Positions 14,480 through 21,363 of a DNA stretch of 21,363 bases are shown one piece after another; the first letter of the stretch is position 1; every line of letters begins with the position of its first letter. The stretch spans positions 9,128 to 30,490 of the forward strand of contig DOTV01000202.1 in assembly GCA_003520925.1 (NCBI GenBank). The letters are read 5' to 3'. Under the pieces are notes generated by a model, which searched no databases, was not told where the DNA came from, and saw only the letters and a program-made list of their open reading frames with translations. The position numbers and the translations under genes are program-made. Source of the DNA: Bacteroidales bacterium (GTDB taxonomy: Bacteria > Bacteroidota > Bacteroidia > Bacteroidales > VadinHA17).

Positions 14480-17302
14480 ATGAAGAAGATAATGATTATT
14501 GTCATATCAGTATGTATGATAATAATAGTAGCGAACTATTTCTATTATAAAGGCTTGTATAATAAACAGATTGACTACAGGGTATCGTTACTGGACAGGC
14601 AGGTACAGGCTGTCGGGATATCTGTCGACAGCACAAATAACGGATTCGATACCGACATCAGCCAGATAGTCTCTTCAAACGATATCAGTCTTTTCTTCTC
14701 TGACCCGGAGAGCAGAGGCAGAACGATCGACAGGATGAAATTGTTCTTCTCAAGATATGATAAAATTATTACCGGAATCAAGCTGTATGACAACAGTAGA
14801 AATGAATTCACATTAAAAAAAGACGAAACCGGGATCAACTGGCTGGAGCAGATCTTTGTCCTTCATGTACAGGGCGAAATCAGGTCGGGAGTGCTCCTGA
14901 TCAGGGAAGGTCGTAATTACGGATATTATCTGCCCATCTTAAAGAATGAGGTGCCAGTAGGTAATATTGTGGTTGAAATTGACTATCAGAAATACTTCAA
15001 TGAAATATTCAACACCTTCAATTTAAAGGACTATCAGTGGCAATGGGTGGTAAGCGATTCTGGAGTCATTGTCTATAATAACAGTGGAGAAAATCTCATT
15101 TATTCCGAGATGCGTAAGATAGTTTCGGGACTGGAGAATGGTACATCTCAATACCTTATTCACAGGGCTGAAAGCAAAAATCTTTCACAGGAGATAATAT
15201 CAGCATATTATTCAACTCATCTTCTTCAGAAGAATATAGCACTGGTATTCTCATCACCAACTGATAATTTCAGGAAATACATAATCAGGAATTCATTTAT
15301 TCTTGTTATTGGCACCATTCTGATTGTTTTAGTTCTTGTCTGGTTTTTTGTAAAACAGCTGAAATCGCAAATGTCAGAAATAGAAAGACTTGGTTCTTCA
15401 GAAAAGATGCTGTTCAAAATGATAGATGAGATGCCGGTCGGAGTCATTATCTATAACAGGAACCGTGAAATAATAAAGGCAAACTGGAAAGCTGCCGGAC
15501 AATTTTCCTATCAGAGCGAATCAGATATGAAGGGAAAGGTTTTTCCTGAAACCACTATTACTGATGAAAACAGCTATTTTTCAAAACATCTGGGAGGAAC
15601 ATTTAGTCCCGATCAGTTTGTAATTCTTAAAAAGGAGGCTGGTGAAATTATTCTTTTCAGGACAAGCATTCCTGTCAGGTTTCAGGGTGAAGATGCCACA
15701 ATGGATATGCTGGTCGATGTGACGATGCTTGAATCGGCCAGGAAACAGGAGGCAAAGGCGAGTTATGCAAAATCTGAATACCTTGCCAGAATGAGCTATG
15801 AAATACGAACACCGCTGAACGGGATTATCGGGATGATCGATATTCTTGAAAAACAAAAACTCCCCGATGAGGCAAGAGATGTTCTTGGCCTGCTTCGCCG
15901 TTCTTCAGAGGTTTTGTTAAATATCATAAACGACATTATTGATTTTACGAAGATAGAATCTGGCAAAATGATCCTCGACGAAGTTCCCTTCAGCCTGAGG
16001 GAAGAGATCATGTACTGCCACGACCTTGCCAGGACAAGAATTGATGATGCCGAGGTTACTCTTCTCTGCAAGGTGGGTGAAAATGTACCTGATAAAGTCA
16101 TTGGTGATCCTTACCGGCTGAGGCAGATACTGACTATTTTTCTTAACCACTCGGTTGAAAATACTAATAAAGGACAAATCAATCTTAACTGTAGTCTGAA
16201 AAATATTAAGGAAGGGAAAATACAGCTTACATTTGAAGTGAGTGATTCAGGCAAGAGCTTTGACAAAGCAACCCTAAAGAAGATTTTCGGGGAGTCTGTA
16301 AACATAGAATCAAAAGTACATCAGGAAGCTGATGAATCAGGTTTTGGCCCTATCCTGGCCAGGCAAATTGTGGATCTGATGGGAGGGGAATTTTATGCTG
16401 ATTCTCCATCAGGATTGGATGGCGATCATGGCACCAAAATCGATTTCACGGTAACCCTGTTCTCAAACGAGAAACCTGACAAAGCTCTTCATTTTGATAA
16501 TATTATGTCATTCGGACAGATAAAGACACTTGTTATAACAGGAACCCAGTCACGTGACGAAGCGATCTTTGGATCTCTTCATAAGCTTGGACTGGCACTT
16601 ACGGTCACATCTTATCAGAAATCAACTATAAACCAGATAAAGGCGAATCTTAATCATTCCGAAAACAGGTATTCCCTTGTCGTAATTCTGGATGACAAAG
16701 AATTCAACGGGTTTGAAGCCGCCAAGGACCTTTGGGAAAATAAGCTTTCGGCAGAATTTCTAATCATAGTGATAAGTTCCAACGATGTAAAAGGCAATCT
16801 TCACAAATGCATTGACATGGGTGTTGACCATTATGTTGTCAAGCCTTATGAAATAAAGGAACTCTATGACATAATAAGAACAAGCTTCCCTAAGATTGAC
16901 ATAAAATTCCCCGAAACCGGAAAGGAAAAAACAGGAAGAGACCTGCGCATCCTGGTTGTCGAGGACAACAAAATGAATCAGAAGGTTATCGGAGCCATGC
17001 TTAAAAGCCTGGGTTACAATTTCGATTTTGCTGATGACGGATTTGCAGGACTGATTCAGGCAAAAACCCACAGATATGATGTAATTTTCATGGATCTGGT
17101 AATGCCCGGAATGGATGGTTTTGAATCGGCGCGCAAGATCCTCGAATACGACGATACCCTTTTAATAGCAGCATTTACCGCTGATAGCATGCCTGATTCA
17201 AAAAGAAAAGCAGAACTCTCAGGGATAAGAGAATTTATTCCCAAGCCAGTGAGAATAGACGATTTGAAGAAATTCTTCTCCAGGTACTTTATCAGAAATT
17301 AG
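14480..17302 (+). CDS. Hybrid sensor kinase with substituted phospho-acceptor and two receiver domains
   Basis: Inner-membrane protein of 940 residues. Order: helix 4-22, extracytoplasmic Cache-like sensor ~25-268, helix 272-291, PAS-like domain ~308-415, HisKA ~430-495, HATPase ~540-660, degenerate receiver ~680-800, canonical receiver ~822-935. The H-box reads MSYEIRTPLNG, with Tyr440 (TAT, 15797-15799) where the phospho-acceptor His is expected. In the HATPase the N-box Asn is His557, and G1 is DSGKSF (589-594) rather than DxGxG; the G2 remnant SGFGP keeps two glycines. The first receiver lacks the acidic pair. The last has Glu828/Asp829, Asp872, Thr900 and Lys922. Autophosphorylation therefore looks impaired while the output receiver looks functional. 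It could act as a scaffold or sensor for another kinase. It starts 55 bases after rsgA. Confidence 0.88.
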   Translation: MKKIMIIVISVCMIIIVANYFYYKGLYNKQIDYRVSLLDRQVQAVGISVDSTNNGFDTDISQIVSSNDISLFFSDPESRGRTIDRMKLFFSRYDKIITGIKLYDNSRNEFTLKKDETGINWLEQIFVLHVQGEIRSGVLLIREGRNYGYYLPILKNEVPVGNIVVEIDYQKYFNEIFNTFNLKDYQWQWVVSDSGVIVYNNSGENLIYSEMRKIVSGLENGTSQYLIHRAESKNLSQEIISAYYSTHLLQKNIALVFSSPTDNFRKYIIRNSFILVIGTILIVLVLVWFFVKQLKSQMSEIERLGSSEKMLFKMIDEMPVGVIIYNRNREIIKANWKAAGQFSYQSESDMKGKVFPETTITDENSYFSKHLGGTFSPDQFVILKKEAGEIILFRTSIPVRFQGEDATMDMLVDVTMLESARKQEAKASYAKSEYLARMSYEIRTPLNGIIGMIDILEKQKLPDEARDVLGLLRRSSEVLLNIINDIIDFTKIESGKMILDEVPFSLREEIMYCHDLARTRIDDAEVTLLCKVGENVPDKVIGDPYRLRQILTIFLNHSVENTNKGQINLNCSLKNIKEGKIQLTFEVSDSGKSFDKATLKKIFGESVNIESKVHQEADESGFGPILARQIVDLMGGEFYADSPSGLDGDHGTKIDFTVTLFSNEKPDKALHFDNIMSFGQIKTLVITGTQSRDEAIFGSLHKLGLALTVTSYQKSTINQIKANLNHSENRYSLVVILDDKEFNGFEAAKDLWENKLSAEFLIIVISSNDVKGNLHKCIDMGVDHYVVKPYEIKELYDIIRTSFPKIDIKFPETGKEKTGRDLRILVVEDNKMNQKVIGAMLKSLGYNFDFADDGFAGLIQAKTHRYDVIFMDLVMPGMDGFESARKILEYDDTLLIAAFTADSMPDSKRKAELSGIREFIPKPVRIDDLKKFFSRYFIRN

Positions 17303-17312
17303 GATTACTTAT

Positions 17313-17320
17313 TAAGTTTG
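17313..17320 (+). promoter_or_regulatory. Possible -7 promoter element of mnmH
   Basis: TAAGTTTG fits the TAnnTTTG consensus and lies 40 bases before the mnmH ATG, inside the 58-base gap after the hybrid kinase gene. No good -33 box is seen. Confidence 0.3.
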
Positions 17321-17338
17321 ACGTATTATTTGAACGGA

Positions 17339-17353
17339 CAATCAAAATGATTG
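17339..17353. repeat. Short inverted repeat just upstream of mnmH
   Basis: CAATCA (17339-17344), AAA, TGATTG (17348-17353): perfect 6-bp arms with a 3-base spacer, ending 7 bases before the mnmH start codon, where a hairpin or a bound protein would affect initiation. It also contains a 6-codon reading frame starting ATGATT. It may be chance. Confidence 0.3.
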
Positions 17354-17360
17354 AACGAAG

Positions 17361-18404
17361 ATGATATATCTGCCTGGTAATAAAATAGATATCAGTACTT
17401 TTCTGGATCTGGCAGAAAAATCACCGGTAATAGATGTAAGATCACCATCGGAATATAATTCCGGACATATTCCCGGAGCTATTAACATTCCTTTATTCGA
17501 TGACCGCGAAAGAGAGGCTGTTGGTATAAAATACAAAAAGAGGGGACGTGAGAAAGCCATTATTGAAGGATTGAAGTTGTCAGGGCCCTCAATGCATGTG
17601 AAACTTGAAAAGGCTTTAAAAATTTCTAAAGGAGACGCTCTTCTCATTCACTGCTGGAGAGGAGGAATGAGATCTGAAGCTATGGCCTGGCTCTTTTCAC
17701 TTGCCGGGATTGAAACAAAGGTCCTGGAAGGAGGATACAAAGCCTACAGGCATTTTATACTCTGCTATCTTTCAGTAAAAAGGAATATGATAATCCTTGG
17801 AGGACTTACAGGGAGCGGCAAAACACAAATACTTGATTATCTGAAGAGGGAAGGTCACCAGGTGATTGATCTTGAAAAACTTGCCAGACACAAAGGCTCG
17901 GCATTCGGTTCTCTCGGACAGCTTCCCCAGCCAACAACAGAACATTTTGCCAATCTTTTATTTGAAGAGCTAAAACAGAATAGTCCTGATCAGCCTCTCT
18001 GGCTCGAGGACGAAAGCAGAAACATCGGCAACGTTTTTATGCCTGAGGAGTTCTATCTCAATATGCAACAGAATCCGGTAGTCGTACTTCTTATGGATAT
18101 CAAAACCAGGCTTCCGAGGCTGATCGGAGAGTATTCCTGCTATTCTTCGGATGTCCTTCTATCCACAATTATGAAAATAAGCAGGCGTCTGGGAGGTGAC
18201 AGGACAAAAGAAGCAACTGAGGCGGTTCGGAGCGGTGATTACGCAAAAGCAATTGAAATTACGCTTCAATACTACGATAAAACCTATTTGTTCGGGCTGG
18301 GGAACAAGCAGAGGGAAAATGTTTATTATGTAAAGACCAGTACTGATGATATTGAAACAAATGCCAGACTGGTTATTGAGGCAGCAGGCAGGATAAAAAG
18401 ATGA
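17361..18404 (+). CDS. mnmH: tRNA 2-selenouridine synthase
   Basis: Replaces sulfur by selenium in 2-thiouridine at wobble position 34 of tRNAs for Lys, Glu and Gln, through a geranylated intermediate, using selenophosphate. The 347 residues show an N-terminal rhodanese domain (PVIDVRSPSEYNSGHIPGAINIPL at 22-45) with catalytic Cys98 in HCWRGGMRS. A C-terminal P-loop domain follows, with Walker A GGLTGSGKT at 147-155 and the family signature LEDESRNIG at 215-223. Length fits the family. Selenophosphate synthase (selD) is not in the window but should exist elsewhere if this enzyme works. The gene ends 1 base short of the converging U32 gene, leaving no room for a conventional terminator outside coding sequence. 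Confidence 0.93.
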   Translation: MIYLPGNKIDISTFLDLAEKSPVIDVRSPSEYNSGHIPGAINIPLFDDREREAVGIKYKKRGREKAIIEGLKLSGPSMHVKLEKALKISKGDALLIHCWRGGMRSEAMAWLFSLAGIETKVLEGGYKAYRHFILCYLSVKRNMIILGGLTGSGKTQILDYLKREGHQVIDLEKLARHKGSAFGSLGQLPQPTTEHFANLLFEELKQNSPDQPLWLEDESRNIGNVFMPEEFYLNMQQNPVVVLLMDIKTRLPRLIGEYSCYSSDVLLSTIMKISRRLGGDRTKEATEAVRSGDYAKAIEITLQYYDKTYLFGLGNKQRENVYYVKTSTDDIETNARLVIEAAGRIKR

Positions 18405-18405
18405 A

Positions 18406-19644
18406 TTATGCATCGACCCATTTATAGACCTTATCGGAACGTCGCAGAACATCAGAAATCGGTACTGAGCAAAACTCCCCCTTCAATGCTTTCTGTGTCG
18501 CCCTGAGATCAACGCGTATCTCTCCTGCAGTATATTCGACAACTCCTGTTGTTGGTCCCGTAATAAGTAATAAATCCCCTTTTTCTAGATCTCCGTTCTC
18601 CAGCTTAATCTCGGCTACATTAAGCCTCGAAAAATAATTAGTGACTTTTCCAAGGTAGACTTTTCTTTTTGTTGCAGATGATCCATAGCGGTTGTTCCAT
18701 TCTCCAAGCTTCTGACCAAGGTAATATCCGTCCCAGAAACCACGGTTAAAAACTGTAGTAAGCCGGGTTTTCCATCCGAGGATTTTTTCATCGGTGTACG
18801 TACCGTCTGACACCGCCCTGACAGCTTCATTGTAGCAGGATGCAACTGTTTTAACATATTCAGCCGGTCTGGCCCTTCCTTCAATCTTGAAGACCTTTAC
18901 ACCCGATCCGATAAGCTTGTCCGCAAATCCTATCGTACAGAGATCCCTGGGAGACATAATATATTCATTATCGATCTCGAGCTGGTATCCTGATTCCTTA
19001 TCCGTAACAAGGTATGATTTCCTGCAAGTCTGGTAACACTTCCCACGGTTGGCAGACATATTGTTTTCGTGAAGGCTCAGGTAGCACTTACCTGAGGTTG
19101 CCATGCAGAGAGCGCCATGAACAAACATTTCAATCTTTACCAGTTCTCCCCTGGGTCCTCTTATGTTCTGTTCAGTGATGGAACTGCATATATTTTTAAC
19201 CTGGTCAAGATTCAGTTCCCTTGCCAGAACAACAACATCAGCCCATTGTGAATAGAATCTGAGCGCCTCTGTATTTGTAATGTTGAGCTGGGTAGACAGA
19301 TGAACTTCAATTCCGGCCCGGAAGGCATAATTAATGACCGAAAGATCAGATGCTATAACTGCTGTAATGCTGTTTTGTACTGCAGAGTCAATTATCCGCT
19401 GGATCTGCTCAATTTCATTATCGAAAACTACAACATTTACAGTAAGGTAGCTTTTTATGCCATTCTCGCTGCAGATTTTTGAAATATTCTTTAGATCATC
19501 CAGTGTGAAGTTTACCGATGAGGCTGCCCTCATATTTAGGTCCTCAACCCCGAAATAAACCGAATCGGCACCTCCCTGGATCGCAGCCATAAGCGACTCA
19601 TACGATCCTGCAGGTGCCATTATTTCAATATCTTTCCGGTTCAT
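18406..19644 (-). CDS. U32 peptidase-family protein (TrhP/RlhA-like RNA hydroxylation group)
   Basis: 412-residue U32-family protein. It opens with EIMAPAGSYESLMAAIQGGADSVYFG, the usual start of the barrel domain. The U32 signature is MFVHGALCMATSGKC at 173-187. Cys180, Cys187, Cys203 or Cys207, and Cys236 (SPRDLC) are candidate [4Fe-4S] ligands, as in the characterised members. FKIEGRARPAEYV follows at 252-264. The C-terminal ~90 residues form a small beta domain. Characterised relatives hydroxylate RNA with prephenate (TrhP on tRNA U34, RlhA on 23S rRNA) or quinone precursors (UbiU/UbiV). Size and architecture fit TrhP-like members best, but the target cannot be fixed here. The ATG at 19644 is clear. 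It lies 32 bases after the histidine kinase gene on the same strand. Confidence 0.85.
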   Translation of the reverse strand: MNRKDIEIMAPAGSYESLMAAIQGGADSVYFGVEDLNMRAASSVNFTLDDLKNISKICSENGIKSYLTVNVVVFDNEIEQIQRIIDSAVQNSITAVIASDLSVINYAFRAGIEVHLSTQLNITNTEALRFYSQWADVVVLARELNLDQVKNICSSITEQNIRGPRGELVKIEMFVHGALCMATSGKCYLSLHENNMSANRGKCYQTCRKSYLVTDKESGYQLEIDNEYIMSPRDLCTIGFADKLIGSGVKVFKIEGRARPAEYVKTVASCYNEAVRAVSDGTYTDEKILGWKTRLTTVFNRGFWDGYYLGQKLGEWNNRYGSSATKRKVYLGKVTNYFSRLNVAEIKLENGDLEKGDLLLITGPTTGVVEYTAGEIRVDLRATQKALKGEFCSVPISDVLRRSDKVYKWVDA

Positions 19645-19676
19645 CCGGGGACGAAGTTAAGTATTTTGAACAGGAA

Positions 19677-20834
19677 TCAGACAATACCGGTTTTCATCAT
19701 GATTCTTATGCATGTGCCTTTGCCAATCTCCGAAGATTTGACAAAGATCCTTCCGTGATGATATTCTTCTATTATTCTTTTTGCCAGCGAAAGCCCCAGC
19801 CCCCATCCTCTTTTTTTGGTTGTAAATCCAGGATTGAATACTTTCTTCCAGGCCGATTTAGGCATCCCCTTTCCTGTATCGGAGATATCAATTATTGCAT
19901 GTTTTTCAGCTTCCTCCACCCTGATTGTGATTTCCCCGTCACCCTCCATCGCATCAATTGCATTCTTGCACACATTCTCTATCACCCATTCAAACAGCGG
20001 CGGGTTTACAGGTATATTTATTTCTTCATCAGGTGAAAAGGGCAGAACAAACAGAACTTTTGATGAGGACCTGGTTTTAAGGTAGTTAACCGAATTCTGG
20101 ATAAGGCTTGTTATATTTTCCTGTGTTAATGAAGGCTTTGACCCTATTCTTGAGAATCTTTCTGTGACCTTTTCAAGACGTTTTACATCAAGAGCAAGCT
20201 CCTTTGTTACCGGGATATCAGGATAATTATTCTGAAGAATTTCTATCCAGCCCGACATCGAAGTTGTTGGTGTTCCAAGCTGATGAGCCGTCTCTTTCGA
20301 CATCCCAACCCATACACGGTTCTGCTCAGCCTTGCGGGATGAACTTAAAGCCAGATATGAAGCCAGGATGAACAGAATAATGAATCCAAGCTGAATAAAC
20401 GGATAGTACATCAGCTGGCTGAGTATTATGCTGTCCTTATAGTATATTCTGTTCGACGTTCCGTTTCCAAGGTCAATTATTATAGGTTCATTGTCACTCT
20501 TCATTTTTTCGAGCTTTACACCCATTAGTCCTGAGTCTTCGATCTTTACCTGTTCAATATTCCTGGTGGCGATAATATTATCGGAGCCATCAGTCAGAAT
20601 AACAGGTACGGTATTGTTATTTTCGATAATTGAAAGAAGAAAATCAAGATTCTGGGTAGAGTCGGCCGAATTAATGAGCCTTGTTGCCTCTGCCCACATT
20701 TCAACTTTTTTACGTTCCTCCACTTTAAGGCTCCGCACCAGGAACTGTGTATAAATCAGCGAGCCGACACCTATCAGAATGGCAAACAGGAATAAAAAGA
20801 CCTGCCAGTTATTTCTGTTCCGGAAGATATTCAA
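19677..20834 (-). CDS. Membrane sensor histidine kinase, orphan
   Basis: 385-residue inner-membrane kinase. Helices at 11-29 and 147-164 bracket an extracytoplasmic sensor of about 115 residues. The DHp domain carries the phospho-acceptor His184 in KETAHQLGTP. The HATPase is complete: N-box Asn291 in NVCKNAIDAM, G1 DTGKGM (319-324), F-box FNPGFTT, and G2 GWGLGLSL (343-350). No response regulator gene is adjacent. The start is TTG at 20834: no ATG or GTG lies upstream in frame before the AsmA-like gene, and the resulting N-terminus, followed by EERKKVEMWAEATRL, matches this Bacteroidota kinase type. It is 28 bases after the AsmA-like gene and upstream of the U32 gene, all on the minus strand. 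The signal is unknown. Confidence 0.9.
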   Translation of the reverse strand: MNIFRNRNNWQVFLFLFAILIGVGSLIYTQFLVRSLKVEERKKVEMWAEATRLINSADSTQNLDFLLSIIENNNTVPVILTDGSDNIIATRNIEQVKIEDSGLMGVKLEKMKSDNEPIIIDLGNGTSNRIYYKDSIILSQLMYYPFIQLGFIILFILASYLALSSSRKAEQNRVWVGMSKETAHQLGTPTTSMSGWIEILQNNYPDIPVTKELALDVKRLEKVTERFSRIGSKPSLTQENITSLIQNSVNYLKTRSSSKVLFVLPFSPDEEINIPVNPPLFEWVIENVCKNAIDAMEGDGEITIRVEEAEKHAIIDISDTGKGMPKSAWKKVFNPGFTTKKRGWGLGLSLAKRIIEEYHHGRIFVKSSEIGKGTCIRIMMKTGIV

Positions 20835-20862
20835 GGGTTTATCTGTTTTATGTGAAAAAGCA

Positions 20863-21363
20863 CTATTTCCTTTTAAAAAGCCTGTCTAATAATCTCTCTT
20901 TTCTTTGAACCGGAGGTTCCTTTACTGCTGATGTTGTATCAGATCCTTCCCATGTTATTCTGAATCTCGGCCGCAAGCTCTTTTTTTGCTCAGGTTCAGA
21001 ATCCTTCTTATACAACCCATACTCCTCATTAATTATTGTTTTAAGGGTCTGTTTTTCTTTTTTAATTTCCTCCCTGATCCTGGTACCGGCAGCCTTCATA
21101 TCGTAGCTTACTTTTACCTCTTCACCCTTTCCGACAATTTTAAGCAGTAAAGAGGTCCTTCCGAGTCCGTCATCCTGAACTTCCCCGAACTCATCCGAAA
21201 CTGTCCTGTTTTTTCTTGCTTTCTTACTCAGGATCTCGGAAAGGAGAATTTTTACATGATACTGGTATTCATTATCAAAGCTGTGTTCTCCGTTTACAGA
21301 AAGATCAGCTGCTGATGATTTGATATCCATCTGAGGCAGATAAAAAGTATTATTCCTTATAAA
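20863..21363 (-). CDS. AsmA-like protein, C-terminal part (cut by window edge)
   Basis: The frame is open from the window edge, giving 166 residues; the Met at 21330 is internal, not the start. The segment MDIKSSAADLSVNGEHSFDNEYQYHVKILLSEILSKKARKN, followed by EFGEVQDDGLGRTSL, is the characteristic C-terminal region of Bacteroidota AsmA-family proteins as I remember them. AsmA-like proteins are large, membrane-anchored envelope proteins related to the bridge-like lipid-transport proteins (TamB/YhdP group). The final ~60 residues are basic and Pro-rich (ending LLDRLFKRK). Most of the protein, including any N-terminal membrane helix, lies outside the window. The histidine kinase gene begins 28 bases downstream and is probably co-transcribed. 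Confidence 0.75.
   Translation of the reverse strand, partial: FIRNNTFYLPQMDIKSSAADLSVNGEHSFDNEYQYHVKILLSEILSKKARKNRTVSDEFGEVQDDGLGRTSLLLKIVGKGEEVKVSYDMKAAGTRIREEIKKEKQTLKTIINEEYGLYKKDSEPEQKKSLRPRFRITWEGSDTTSAVKEPPVQRKERLLDRLFKRK

Noticed and set aside
21328..21330. ATG at 21330 as the start of a 155-residue protein.
   Set aside because: The frame continues open to the window edge and the sequence across it fits the AsmA-like C-terminus, so this Met is internal.

Overview
The window looks like a chromosomal housekeeping segment of a Bacteroidota bacterium, probably near Bacteroidales/Marinilabiliales. The order-level placement is inference. Three things point there: the rnpA-hemD-DUF4271 block and the Bacteroidetes-type HemD; the AsmA-type C-terminus and the KETAHQLGTP-type histidine kinase; and several promoter-like TAnnTTTG elements with few strong Shine-Dalgarno sites. 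Moderate GC and tight gene packing agree. I found no tRNA or rRNA gene, CRISPR array, insertion sequence, integrase or attachment site. No gene-free stretch exceeds about 130 bases.

Layout. Positions 1-5036 (minus strand) hold, in transcription order, dtd, a 14-helix MFS exporter, deoC, a DUF4271 membrane protein, hemD and the start of rnpA, which is cut by the window edge. A 94-base divergent promoter region separates dtd from mntP (plus strand, Mn2+ efflux). mntP overlaps tail to tail with a PHP-family histidinol-phosphatase-like gene (minus). A Crp/Fnr regulator with FNR-like cysteines follows (plus). After a GC-rich palindromic element comes a proteolysis cluster: a secreted M14 carboxypeptidase-like protein with altered active-site residues, a TldD with a Tat/lipoprotein signal, and a TldE without any signal. 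Next are a phosphofructokinase with pyrophosphate-type active-site residues and rsgA, separated by 1 base. Then comes a 940-residue hybrid sensor kinase whose phospho-acceptor histidine is a tyrosine, followed by mnmH (tRNA 2-selenouridine synthase). mnmH converges, 1 base apart, on a minus-strand group (in transcription order: AsmA-like C-terminus, intact orphan histidine kinase, U32 peptidase-family protein).

How the genes may work together. Translation quality and RNA maturation recur: rnpA, dtd, rsgA, mnmH and a U32 protein that may also act on tRNA U34. Envelope proteolysis is suggested by M14-TldD-TldE. The most unusual points are the kinase-dead-looking hybrid kinase with an intact output receiver, the M14 protein lacking its usual third zinc histidine, the mismatch between the export signals of TldD and TldE, and a 14-bp palindrome placed near -40 of a predicted Crp/Fnr promoter. 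These are readings of motifs from sequence alone; no database search was made.
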